Assembly: GCA_043778575.1 (NCBI GenBank)
Contig: JAYWFX010000047.1
Span: 1 to 27,756 of the forward strand
Length of the DNA stretch: 27,756 nt
Source of the DNA: JAYWFX01 sp043778575
Lineage (GTDB): Bacteria > Patescibacteriota > JACMRA01
Reading direction: 5' to 3'
Shown: positions 1-7,688 of the stretch, piece after piece
How positions within the stretch are numbered: the first letter of the stretch is position 1
Layout: each line of letters begins with the position of its first letter
Made by a program: the position numbers and the translations under genes
Notes under the pieces: generated by a model
Told to the model about the DNA's origin: nothing
What the model saw: the letters and a program-made list of their open reading frames with translations, nothing else
The model's database searches: none

Positions 1-1
1 T

Positions 2-1114
2 CTCATTGTAAAAGACGAGGAAAAACTGCTAGCCGGTTCTCTAGACAGTGTAAAAAATCTTGTGGATGAAATAATTATCGTGGACACTGGATCAACTGAC
101 AATACTGTAGAAATTGCCAACCAGTACACAAACAAGGTGTATTATTTCGAATGGATAGATGATTTTGCAGCGGCACGCAATTTTGCTCAATCAAAGGCTA
201 CTTGTGATTATGTGTTTAGATGGGACGCTGATTGGTTGATCTCGGTAGAAGAATCTGAAAAAATACAATCTCTAAAAAAAGACTGGTTCGAAAATGCTGA
301 TCAAGTGTATTTTACATGGGACACCACTCTAAATGGCGACGGAAAGCCAACCACCACAAGTCTGACCTATTTTATCTATCGAAGTGGGTATTATCATTGG
401 GAATTGCCTATTCACGAAATGCTAGTACAAAACAACCCTAATGCTCTCTTGGTAAATAAATCATGGCCAGATATCCATATACAACATCTAAAAGATTTCA
501 CCACCAGAGATATTCGTAGCTCGCAAAATATCACCATCATGGAGAGTGCTTTGCAGAAAATGAATCATAGAGAAATTGGATATACTAGGATTTTGAAAAA
601 TTATATTGCTGAGTTGTATCTAATCAATCGTTTTGATTCTGTAGTTGATAACGCACGAATATACTTGCAGTCCGTACAAACACACAGATCTGTATTTACG
701 GACTTTGATGCTACAGTTGTAGATTTAATGGTTGCTTCACTTATTCAGCTCAACAATCTTTCAGAAGCTAAAACAGTTGTAAATGAATTGTATGTGTCGA
801 TGAATCACTTGAGGAGAATTCATATCCTAGCAGGAGATATAGCCTATTTCTTTCATGATTTTCACAATGCAGCCATAGAGTATGAAACTGCTCAAAACAT
901 CAAAATAGTTGTCGAAACATTTGCAGTCATGGATGTGGAGAGGTTGGATATATATGTAAAATTACAATTAGCTAAGCTGTATTTTGCATCAAAAGACCAT
1001 GAAAAATCAAGGGAAAATCTGTACTACATTATCTCAAACTCGTCATTAGACCAAAACATAATGGAGTCTAAACACCTGCTTAATGAGATTAAATTTGCAT
1101 TAGAAGTCGGATAG
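2..1114 (+). CDS. Family-2 glycosyltransferase with helical (TPR-like) tail, 5'-truncated by window edge
   Basis: The reading frame is open from base 2, so the gene starts upstream of the window and about 370 residues are visible. The translated part shows GT-A family-2 signatures: IVKDEE near the start, then VDTGSTDNT, the DDFAAARNFA segment and RWDADW, which supplies the DxD-type metal and nucleotide-sugar site. After about 150 residues the protein becomes helical, with repeated Leu/Ala/Tyr patterns typical of TPR-like scaffolds that follow this clade of glycosyltransferases (SunS and related proteins). No membrane helix is visible, so the enzyme is probably cytoplasmic, transferring a sugar to a protein or glycan acceptor. 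Acceptor and sugar cannot be told from sequence. The next gene has its own promoter, so the two are probably not co-transcribed. The family call is firm; the role is inference. Confidence 0.85.
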   Translation, partial: LIVKDEEKLLAGSLDSVKNLVDEIIIVDTGSTDNTVEIANQYTNKVYYFEWIDDFAAARNFAQSKATCDYVFRWDADWLISVEESEKIQSLKKDWFENADQVYFTWDTTLNGDGKPTTTSLTYFIYRSGYYHWELPIHEMLVQNNPNALLVNKSWPDIHIQHLKDFTTRDIRSSQNITIMESALQKMNHREIGYTRILKNYIAELYLINRFDSVVDNARIYLQSVQTHRSVFTDFDATVVDLMVASLIQLNNLSEAKTVVNELYVSMNHLRRIHILAGDIAYFFHDFHNAAIEYETAQNIKIVVETFAVMDVERLDIYVKLQLAKLYFASKDHEKSRENLYYIISNSSLDQNIMESKHLLNEIKFALEVG

Positions 1115-1124
1115 TTGGATGTTT

Positions 1125-1153
1125 TTGACAAGAGGTTTTTTTCACCCTACAAT
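1125..1153 (+). promoter_or_regulatory. Sigma-70-type promoter for the DUF11 secreted protein
   Basis: TTGACA at 1125-1130, a 17-base spacer, then TACAAT at 1148-1153. This is a perfect -35 and a 5/6 -10 at ideal spacing. Transcription would start near 1160, giving a leader of about 114 bases before the ATG at 1274. That leader becomes rich in A and C and poor in G toward its end and has no Shine-Dalgarno sequence. Confidence 0.7.
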
Positions 1154-1273
1154 TAAATTGGTTAAATATGTTTTTTGTAGAAGTGGATAGTAGTTTACTT
1201 AGGCCTGAGTACACCCACTAACACAACTACAAATATTCGCATAAACAAAAACCAAAACAAATACATATATTTT

Positions 1274-2299
1274 ATGCAACTCAAAAAAATTCTCTCAACA
1301 GCAGTATCAGTATCAATCATGGCAACAGGTGTAGTCGCTTCAAACTCTGCACTCCTTAGTTCTTTGATTGGAAACATGACTCCTACAGCATATGCTTGTG
1401 ATCTATCTAGTGGTGACACTACGACCTGTATCATCAACAATGCTACCGTTTCTTCTGTTACCCAAGACCAAAACACTAGCGATAACACAGCCACGGTTAG
1501 CGATATAGTTTGCTACTCTATTGATCTTGCTACAGCTACCACAGATACAAAGCTCACTATCAACCCACTTGACACCAATTCATATACAGCAACCATCACA
1601 AACATTGGTCCTTCAACCTTGAAGTCAGCATCATTTACTTTTGGTTACAATGATACACAAATTATTGATCCTACTACAGTGACGGTCGGTTCAGGAGCTT
1701 TAGGTTCACCAACTCTGACAGGTACTGGTGCTACACGACAGTACGCAAACACAATCACTGGTTTATCAGTTGCTTCAGGTGCTACAGTCACAGTCACTTT
1801 TGCTACTTCAGTACTAGGGTCAGCTGTTGGTACAGTCACTGCAAACTTCAATGTTACTCCATTGGATGATAGATTAGCTACTAACTCATTCCTATCTAGT
1901 TGCCCTGTCATTGACACAGATCTGACAAATAACCCAAGTTTAGACAACACTTCAATAGTTGCTCAAGCTGACCTTTTGTTGGTAAAGACTTCCTCAGGAG
2001 GTTCAAGCTCACTAACAAACACCGAAGGTCAATTTATCAAGGGTGCTGCGGGTTCATATACATTGACAGCTACCAATAATGGTCCTTCGATTGCTGGACA
2101 ACCTATCACTATAGTTGATAATCTCCCAGCAAATTTGACATACACAGGATTCACATCCACAGGTAGTGTTTGGACATGTGTGCCATCAGGTTCACCTACA
2201 GTTGCAGGTCCAGTTACAATCACTTGTACAAACCCAAATAACTTAGCAAACGGTGCTACAGCCACTCCAGTCACTTTGAATGTAATTGTAAATGCATAG
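1274..2299 (+). CDS. Secreted DUF11-type (Ig-like repeat) surface protein
   Basis: A 341-residue protein beginning with a Lys-containing n-region, a long hydrophobic stretch and a likely signal-peptidase site after TAYA (around residue 40), so it is exported. The mature part is Thr/Ser/Asn-rich and beta-like. It holds two segments of the DUF11 conserved-repeat type: one around residues 90-200 with the TNIGPSTLKSA motif, and one around residues 235-341 with TNNGPSIAGQPITIVDNLP. Such domains occur in large cell-surface proteins. There is no C-terminal membrane helix, LPXTG motif or recognisable sorting domain, so it is released or held non-covalently. It has its own promoter and terminator and appears monocistronic. 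The neighbouring DUF916-like protein may be a surface partner, but that is inference. The ATG at 1274 is the only start giving a complete signal peptide. Confidence 0.75.
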   Translation: MQLKKILSTAVSVSIMATGVVASNSALLSSLIGNMTPTAYACDLSSGDTTTCIINNATVSSVTQDQNTSDNTATVSDIVCYSIDLATATTDTKLTINPLDTNSYTATITNIGPSTLKSASFTFGYNDTQIIDPTTVTVGSGALGSPTLTGTGATRQYANTITGLSVASGATVTVTFATSVLGSAVGTVTANFNVTPLDDRLATNSFLSSCPVIDTDLTNNPSLDNTSIVAQADLLLVKTSSGGSSSLTNTEGQFIKGAAGSYTLTATNNGPSIAGQPITIVDNLPANLTYTGFTSTGSVWTCVPSGSPTVAGPVTITCTNPNNLANGATATPVTLNVIVNA

Positions 2300-2355
2300 T
2301 TTTTAGCTATATCATTTGAATTACAAACTCATTTTACTAACTTTTTGTTACAATG

Positions 2356-2379
2356 CCCACTTTTATAGTGGGTTCTTTG
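2356..2379 (+). terminator. Rho-independent terminator after the DUF11 gene
   Basis: CCCACT (2356-2361), loop TTTAT, AGTGGG (2367-2372) form a perfect 6-bp stem followed by a T-rich run TTCTTT. It lies 57 bases after the stop of the DUF11 gene. Confidence 0.75.
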
Positions 2380-2432
2380 GTGTGCCAGCTTTATGCTTCT
2401 CATAGCTTTTCTTGAAATCAACCACCTTTTAC

Positions 2433-2462
2433 TTGACCTAGAAAGAGATTTGATTTTAACAT
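2433..2462 (+). promoter_or_regulatory. Possible promoter placing transcription start at the ATG of the DUF916-like gene
   Basis: TTGACC at 2433-2438, an 18-base spacer and TAACAT at 2457-2462. The -10 is only 4/6 to consensus. If real, transcription starts around 2469-2471, at the ATG at 2471, so the message would be leaderless. It would also exclude the longer open frame beginning at 2393. Confidence 0.35.
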
Positions 2463-2470
2463 GGTTTAAT

Positions 2471-3742
2471 ATGGCGTTTCATTTTCAGATTCAAAGGATA
2501 ATTTCTCTAACAGTGTTTTCAATGGTTCTTTTTTCTCAGTTTCCTTTGCAAAACATTTCTATTTATTCTCAGCCTACATCAGGTGCGTTGATTTTAAAAC
2601 CAGTTCAATCATCAGAAACACCAGATCCACTTTCAAAAAGCTGGGTAATCGAGTCACTCACAGCTGGTCAAAGTGTAAATCGTGAAATTGTAATTTCCAA
2701 TAGTTTTGATGTAGAACAAAAACTCAAAGTAAAGGGCAGTGATGCGACACAAAATACTATCGGCACTTTTTCAGTAAAGGAGGTGGGCGAGCCAAGTGAT
2801 GCAGTAGGTAATTGGCTAAAGGTGGAACAAGATAGTATTGTCGTACCAGCCAAATCAGAAGCCACCATCAAATACTCAATTTCTGTTCCCGAAGGTACAA
2901 AGTCGGGCGAGTACGCTGGTGCAGTCGTTACATACAATGACAATACTGGAAGTGAAAATACACCGATTTCACAGGCTGGTGTGAGAGTGTATATCACAGT
3001 TCCGGGAGATAATCAGAGTATTAAGACAGTCTTTCGAGACCCAACTTTCTCCAAGGATAAAAGCTCTACAGAGATTATCAATATAGATTACTTATTTTCA
3101 AACACAGGTTCTGTTTATACGAAGTCAAAAGGGAAAGCAACTCTATCATTACCTGATGGTACAAAAGTAGATTCGCCTATTGATTTTGATACTTCACCAA
3201 ATACCAAGGATATAACTCGCAGTTTTGTATTCAATAAAAAATTACAATCTGGTAAGTACACCCTTGAGGCAAACTGGGAAAATAGCCCTCTCATTACCAG
3301 TAATAAAAACGATACAAACAAGGACTCAAGTTCAAATAAGTCACTAAAAAATGAGTTTAATGTTGATTCAGATGTAGTCACAACCATAGCAAATCGTGGT
3401 AATTCAAATCCTCTAAAAGTAGAAGATAACAAAACAAAGACCGACACAAATCCATTAAATGATAACAATAAGCGTATTTTGATAACACTAGCATTTGCCT
3501 TGGTTGGTGCTGGAATAATCACTGCGATTCTATATTTCGTCCGTGGTAAAAAGAAATCATCCCAACCAGATCATTTGCAGCGTCTTGAGTCACTCAAAAT
3601 GAAAAGCGGAAAATCATCCAAAGGTAATCCACAACCTAGTGATGTTGCAACACCAAATAATAATTCAACTACTCAACAATCTGTTGCTAATTCTCAGTCT
3701 GAAAATATAGTTGATGATGTACTTGATAACGATTACGTTTGA
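2471..3742 (+). CDS. DUF916-like surface protein with C-terminal membrane anchor
   Basis: The frame is open from 2393, but the ATG at 2471 gives a sensible signal peptide (hydrophobic stretch over residues 8-25) and fits a possible promoter just upstream, so I choose it (423 residues). The region around residues 45-160 contains SWVIESLTAGQSVNREI, a norm of beta-strand pairs and SVPEGTKSGEYAGAVV. It resembles the DUF916/WxL-interacting and chaperone-like Ig domains of surface proteins. A Ser/Asn/Lys-rich linker follows, then one membrane helix at about residues 335-358 with a KKKSS stop-transfer signal and a disordered, Asn/Ser-rich cytoplasmic tail. It is therefore probably a single-pass membrane protein facing outward. 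It ends in tandem TGA-TAA stops 27 bases before the alaS-like gene. The domain assignment is by pattern only; the binding target is unknown. Confidence 0.65.
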   Translation: MAFHFQIQRIISLTVFSMVLFSQFPLQNISIYSQPTSGALILKPVQSSETPDPLSKSWVIESLTAGQSVNREIVISNSFDVEQKLKVKGSDATQNTIGTFSVKEVGEPSDAVGNWLKVEQDSIVVPAKSEATIKYSISVPEGTKSGEYAGAVVTYNDNTGSENTPISQAGVRVYITVPGDNQSIKTVFRDPTFSKDKSSTEIINIDYLFSNTGSVYTKSKGKATLSLPDGTKVDSPIDFDTSPNTKDITRSFVFNKKLQSGKYTLEANWENSPLITSNKNDTNKDSSSNKSLKNEFNVDSDVVTTIANRGNSNPLKVEDNKTKTDTNPLNDNNKRILITLAFALVGAGIITAILYFVRGKKKSSQPDHLQRLESLKMKSGKSSKGNPQPSDVATPNNNSTTQQSVANSQSENIVDDVLDNDYV

Positions 3743-3769
3743 TAAAAATAACTTACAGATTTCAAGAAT

Positions 3770-4657
3770 ATGTTATCCTCAAAACAACTCCGATCGCTTT
3801 TCTTAGAGTTTATGGCAAAAAAAGGTCATGCTGTGTTACCATCCGCCAGTCTTATTCCCAAGGAAGACCCGACACTGCTATTTGTAAATTCTGGTATGTA
3901 TCCTCTTGTACCGTATTTACTTGGTGCCGATCATCCTGATGGAAAGAGGTTGGCTGATTCTCAAAAATGTGTTCGCACTTTAGATATCGAAGAAGTAGGA
4001 GATAATAGACATCTCTCATTTTTTGAAATGCTTGGTAGTTGGAGTCTAGGGGATTATTCAAAAGAAGATTCTATTCGATGGGGGTTTGAGTTTTTGACTA
4101 GTGGTAATTGGCTTGGATTAGATCCGAATCGATTGTTTGTAACTGTCTACAAAGGTAGTGATATAGTAGGTGAGGACACAGAGTCTATACAGATTTGGAA
4201 AGATGAATTTACTAGGGTTGGAGTTGATCCTGTCGTGGGTGAGGAAGTTTCAAATGACATATTTAGAATAACCAAAAAGTCGGGCAAAGATAATTGGTGG
4301 GGGCTACCATATAGGGGGCCATGCGGGCCATGCAGTGAAATATATTATTTACTTAATCATAACCCTGTTTATTTCCATATCAGTGAATTTCCAAAGATGA
4401 CTGACTTACAAAAAGAGGATTTTATAGAAAACCAGATTGTAGAGATATGGAATCATGTATTTATGGAGTACGAAGGTGAGTGGGGTGAAGGGTTTGAGCC
4501 GATAAATGTGGTACCACTCAAACAAAAGAATATAGACACTGGTATGGGATTTGAAAGGATTTTGACCGTGATTAATGGTTTGGAAACTTGCCAAGACACA
4601 GATCTTTTGAAGCCTATTTCTGCTGTTGTTGATAAATATGCTGTATCTATCGATTGA
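3770..4657 (+). CDS. Alanyl-tRNA synthetase catalytic core only (truncated or split AlaRS)
   Basis: Class II aminoacyl-tRNA synthetase of the AlaRS type. Visible are LLFVNSGMYPLVPYLLG (37-53), the motif-2 region KCVRTLDIEEVGDNRHLSFF (66-85), GPCGPCSEIYY (183-193), and motif 3 NIDTGMGFERI (254-264). The protein stops at 295 residues, about 30 after motif 3. A normal bacterial AlaRS is about 870 residues and continues with the tRNA-recognition domain that reads the G3:U70 pair, the editing domain and C-Ala; all are absent here. The stop TGA (4655-4657) lies inside tsaD and is followed at once by TAG in the same frame, so readthrough would not extend it. The 27-base gap from the upstream gene suggests co-transcription. 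It could be an alpha subunit needing a separately encoded partner, a minimal AlaRS, or a paralogue with another job. The catalytic residues look intact, so I call it a gene rather than a pseudogene. Confidence 0.85.
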   Translation: MLSSKQLRSLFLEFMAKKGHAVLPSASLIPKEDPTLLFVNSGMYPLVPYLLGADHPDGKRLADSQKCVRTLDIEEVGDNRHLSFFEMLGSWSLGDYSKEDSIRWGFEFLTSGNWLGLDPNRLFVTVYKGSDIVGEDTESIQIWKDEFTRVGVDPVVGEEVSNDIFRITKKSGKDNWWGLPYRGPCGPCSEIYYLLNHNPVYFHISEFPKMTDLQKEDFIENQIVEIWNHVFMEYEGEWGEGFEPINVVPLKQKNIDTGMGFERILTVINGLETCQDTDLLKPISAVVDKYAVSID

Positions 4658-5756
4658 ATCTAGCTGTGATGAGACTTCATTAGCTCTTTTGGAGTGTAGC
4701 GATAAGTCTTTTTATTCTGATAATCTAGTTACTTGTTTAAACTCGCTGGTTGTTAAATCCAGTATTGTCTCTTCTCAGATAGCTGTTCATGCTCAATACG
4801 GCGGCGTAATTCCTGAAATAGGTGCACGGCTACATGCCGAGCAGATACACTTCATTTTTAATCAAATGCTAGAAAAAGCGTCTTTAGAAATAGAAAATCT
4901 GCGCGATTTGGACACTATTTTTGTGACCACAGATCCGGGGTTGATGTCTGCACTTCGAGTCGGTATAGAATTTGCCAAGTCAATTCAGTTTTTTTTACAA
5001 AAGAAATTTGATAAGACAATTGAAATCAATAGTGTAAATCATCTCAGAGGACATGTAGCTAGTTGTTTTTATCATCCCAAGTCGTCAGCTGATGATGATA
5101 TTTATCCCCATTTACATTTATTGGTGAGCGGTGGTAATTCTCAGATAATTTTATTAAAATCTTGGAATGACTGGTCGGTTGTTGGTAAAACACTTGATGA
5201 TGCTGCTGGGGAGACCTTAGATAAAATAGCTCGAATGATGGGGATTGATTATCCTGGTGGTGCTACAATTGCTAAAATAGCAGGAATCGTAGAGGAAAAC
5301 AGGTGTAATTTGCCTCTCAGTATGAAGGGTGACAGTTTAGATTATTCTTTTTCTGGTTTAAAAACCTCCGTCAGGTATTTGATTCAGAAACAATCAATTG
5401 ATGACCTAGAGTTTGAAAAAAAACTGAGTTTTGACGAGTTAGAATCTCTAATCAAACACCAAGCAAGTAAAAATAAATTAAATAAAAAGTTGCAGTTATT
5501 GTTAGATATTTGTGTATCTGCTCAATTTGTTGTCATTGAGCAACTTATTAGGAAACTGAGTTTAGGAGTGCGTGAATATTTACCGAAGTCTCTAGGAGTA
5601 TCTGGTGGTGTGTCAGCAAATCAGCTGTTACGCAAAAAAGTACAAGGATTAGCTATAAAAAACCATATCAACCAAGTATTTATTCCCCAGATATCTTTGA
5701 CAGGTGATAATGCTGTCATGATTGGCTTGGCAGGTGTTGCAGAGTTACTCAAATAA
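4638..5756 (+). CDS. tsaD: tRNA N6-threonylcarbamoyladenosine synthase subunit TsaD
   Basis: TsaD (Kae1/Qri7/YgjD family) transfers the threonylcarbamoyl group to A37 of ANN-decoding tRNAs. The frame opens at a TTG at 4626, but the ATG at 4638 gives the family-typical N-terminus MLYLSIESSCDETS, so 372 residues is my choice. Further signatures are NHLRGH (metal-binding HxxxH; the usual Glu before Gly-His is Arg), SGGNSQII (usually SGGHT), the DDAAGETLDKIARMMG segment, FSGLKTSVR, GGVSANQLLRKK and LTGDNAVMIG (usually TDNA). Length is slightly above the 330-345 typical of bacteria, owing to a Lys/Glu-rich insertion at about residues 245-290. Its start overlaps the end of the AlaRS-core gene by 20 bases, suggesting translational coupling of two tRNA-maturation functions. 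TsaB, TsaC and TsaE are not in the window. Confidence 0.95.
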   Translation: MLYLSIESSCDETSLALLECSDKSFYSDNLVTCLNSLVVKSSIVSSQIAVHAQYGGVIPEIGARLHAEQIHFIFNQMLEKASLEIENLRDLDTIFVTTDPGLMSALRVGIEFAKSIQFFLQKKFDKTIEINSVNHLRGHVASCFYHPKSSADDDIYPHLHLLVSGGNSQIILLKSWNDWSVVGKTLDDAAGETLDKIARMMGIDYPGGATIAKIAGIVEENRCNLPLSMKGDSLDYSFSGLKTSVRYLIQKQSIDDLEFEKKLSFDELESLIKHQASKNKLNKKLQLLLDICVSAQFVVIEQLIRKLSLGVREYLPKSLGVSGGVSANQLLRKKVQGLAIKNHINQVFIPQISLTGDNAVMIGLAGVAELLK

Positions 5757-5760
5757 TTCT

Positions 5761-7050
5761 TTACTCGAATCTACCGTTTGTACGCTTGAGTTTTGGGTCA
5801 ATTAGCATCAGATAGATCGTTTCTGAATTGTCTTTATCTAATAGGATTTGCCCTATATTTCCTATTTTACTGCTGAGCCCAATTTTATCTTGGGAGTTCC
5901 AGCTTTCTCCTTTATTCTTTGTTTCCAACAATTTATTTCCTACGCTGACATAAATCCTATCTAAACCCTTGGCTCTATCGATAGCTACGTCTAAAATATT
6001 TTGCTGATCAGCTTGCAACGGCAGTAGGAGTTTTTTAAAGGGAAGTTTAGAAATGTTTTCGCTATACCATAACTGGTTATCAGCTACCATAATTGCAGAT
6101 TCAATTGCCCCATTTGGCGTGCTTACTGGTATAAACCTATCAAATAGAGTAAAGATATTCTTTTTCGGATTACTACTAATGAAGCTAGCACCCTCTGTTT
6201 TTGTTTCTGATTTTTCTGTGATTGGCTCTTTTTCAGTGTTGATAGTTTCCCAGCTGTCTCCATCATTCAAAGATATACTTACTCCTACTGTTCTTAGAAT
6301 TACAAATAGTGTAGGTTTTATTCCTTGAGTGAATCCTACTTGGACTGGTGTTTCTTTGAAATTTTGGACTTTCTTCCACGTACTTCCAGCATCTAAACTC
6401 CGAATCAAACTCCCCCCCTCCAATAGTGCATAAACTCGTAGCGGATTTGCTGGATCAATAGTGATAATATTTACACCAATATCCACCTGAACTTCAGTGT
6501 ATGTCAGTTTAAACGTATCACCACCATCATTGGAGGAATAAATTTTACCAATTTTGTCATTTGTCTTACCAGCCACAAAAATATTTTGCTCGTTTTGGGT
6601 ATCAATGATAAAATCACTGGGAACAAAACTATCATTTTGATTAATTTTAGCGGTTATTTCCTGATTTTTTTTATTTTGATCAAATTCGTTTGAATTAATA
6701 TTAAAGATGTACTTTCTCTCCCAGTCTCGACCGCCGTTGGTGCTTTTAAACAGACCTTTGGTTTTGGTTAGTAAAAATAGTGTGTCCTTGTTGACTTGAG
6801 AAATCTTGTTTCCTGATAAATTTGATAAGCCCTGCACATCTTTTCCACCAGATACTGTTTTAACACTGTTAATTTGACCAAATCCATCAGACTTTATTTC
6901 AGGATCATGCTTTAAAACCCCTAAAATAGTCGGAGCCACAAGCGGATTGCTGATACCTAAGTTTAAGCCAGTGCATGACTGTGCTGTCGTTAAAATAGCT
7001 AAACTTGAGATAAATAATATAAAAAAACGTTTGATTGGCTGGTAGTTCAT
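5761..7050 (-). CDS. BNR/Asp-box repeat lipoprotein
   Basis: A 429-residue exported protein. It starts with a basic n-region and hydrophobic core ending in TTAQSC; Cys26 is the likely lipidation site, although Ala at -3 and Gln at -2 make an atypical lipobox. The rest reads as a beta-propeller built from BNR/Asp-box units: KSTNGGRDW (about 102), SSNDGGDTF (172), RSLDAGSTW (217), SLNDGDSW (260) and a degenerate ETKNKGESW near 385. This is the signature of the sialidase/sortilin/Ycf48-like fold. The catalytic residues of true sialidases are not evident, so a binding or assembly role outside the membrane is more likely than hydrolysis. It is convergent with tsaD, with only 4 bases between stops, and divergent from the pilin gene across 124 bases. 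The substrate is unknown. Confidence 0.75.
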   Translation of the reverse strand: MNYQPIKRFFILFISSLAILTTAQSCTGLNLGISNPLVAPTILGVLKHDPEIKSDGFGQINSVKTVSGGKDVQGLSNLSGNKISQVNKDTLFLLTKTKGLFKSTNGGRDWERKYIFNINSNEFDQNKKNQEITAKINQNDSFVPSDFIIDTQNEQNIFVAGKTNDKIGKIYSSNDGGDTFKLTYTEVQVDIGVNIITIDPANPLRVYALLEGGSLIRSLDAGSTWKKVQNFKETPVQVGFTQGIKPTLFVILRTVGVSISLNDGDSWETINTEKEPITEKSETKTEGASFISSNPKKNIFTLFDRFIPVSTPNGAIESAIMVADNQLWYSENISKLPFKKLLLPLQADQQNILDVAIDRAKGLDRIYVSVGNKLLETKNKGESWNSQDKIGLSSKIGNIGQILLDKDNSETIYLMLIDPKLKRTNGRFE

Positions 7051-7107
7051 AATATAAATATTCGAATTGAGTTGTATTTGCCCTAAATCTAGGTTTGTTT
7101 ACAATTC

Positions 7108-7136
7108 TTGACAAGTTGCTTGCCAGAAATAATAAT
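7108..7136 (+). promoter_or_regulatory. Near-consensus promoter of the pilin gene
   Basis: TTGACA at 7108-7113, a 17-base spacer and AATAAT at 7131-7136 (5/6 to TATAAT). Transcription would start around 7143, leaving a leader of about 32 bases before the ATG at 7175. No Shine-Dalgarno sequence is visible. Such a strong promoter fits an abundant structural protein. Confidence 0.75.
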
Positions 7137-7174
7137 GTTACTCATATTGAGTTGGTAACTTAAAAAAAGTTTAT

Positions 7175-7594
7175 ATGTCATTGTTTATAAAAAAGTTTTT
7201 CACATCGTTAGCACTGGTTGCAGCCTTGTTTGTTTCATTCGTCAGTTTCATCCCAACTCCAACTGCTCTTGCTGGAGATATTTTGCCACCAAGCTCAAAG
7301 CTGTGTCCTACTGGAGGGTGTGCCGTTGATGTAAAAAATGGCGATAAAAACGCTATTGTGGATGTCATTATTTTGATCGCTAATTACGCTACTTATGTCA
7401 TTGTAGCTGTGTCAATTCTCTTCTTGATTTACGGTGCTTTTCTGTATGTTACTGATAACGGTAGCGGAGACAGTGCCAAAAAAGGTCAAAAAGTATTGGT
7501 CAACGCTATCATTGGTTTGGTGATTGCCATTTTAGCATACACAATTGTCAGTGTTGTTTCAAACTTGGTAGGAGGTACTAAACTCAGTGTTTAA
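7175..7594 (+). CDS. VirB2/TrbC-like (T4SS-type) pilin subunit
   Basis: A 139-residue protein with a signal peptide (KK n-region, hydrophobic core, likely cleavage after TALA at about residue 33). A short mature N-terminus follows, with two cysteines (LCPTGGC), and then two hydrophobic helices at about residues 62-91 and 107-132. They are separated by a small polar, Lys-containing loop (NGSGDSAKKGQK). This signal-plus-two-helix architecture and the helix-loop sequence match the VirB2/TrbC and T4SS_pilin families, whose members polymerise into conjugative-type pili or insert in the membrane. No other type IV secretion genes lie in this window, so it is encoded alone with its own strong promoter and a terminator 33 bases after the stop. 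It may feed an assembly system encoded elsewhere. Family confidence is good; function is inference. Confidence 0.8.
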   Translation: MSLFIKKFFTSLALVAALFVSFVSFIPTPTALAGDILPPSSKLCPTGGCAVDVKNGDKNAIVDVIILIANYATYVIVAVSILFLIYGAFLYVTDNGSGDSAKKGQKVLVNAIIGLVIAILAYTIVSVVSNLVGGTKLSV

Positions 7595-7626
7595 CCTTTT
7601 CGATAATTTTCTATGAAACTATATTT

Positions 7627-7646
7627 CCACCAGACGGTGGTTTTTT
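7627..7646 (+). terminator. Rho-independent terminator of the pilin gene
   Basis: CCACC (7627-7631), loop AGAC, GGTGG (7636-7640), then six T residues (7641-7646). It sits 33 bases after the pilin stop codon and isolates the pilin transcript from the convergent glycosyltransferase gene. Confidence 0.85.
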
Positions 7647-7688
7647 AGTGCGTTTTAGATAACTCTATTTTCTGCACGGCTTTGTGTA

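Noticed and set aside
1195..1494. Minus-strand frame of 99 codons
   Set aside because: It overlaps the promoter leader and signal peptide of the DUF11 gene, has no recognisable motif, and matches a shadow frame.
4626..4637. Upstream TTG start for tsaD
   Set aside because: The family N-terminus begins at the ATG at 4638 (MLYLSIESSCDETS); the four extra residues are not conserved in TsaD.
4655..4663. TGA as a sense codon, extending the AlaRS core
   Set aside because: The next-but-one codon is TAG, and TGA ends other genes sensibly (2471-3742, 16846-17556), so recoding as in Gracilibacteria or SR1 is not supported.
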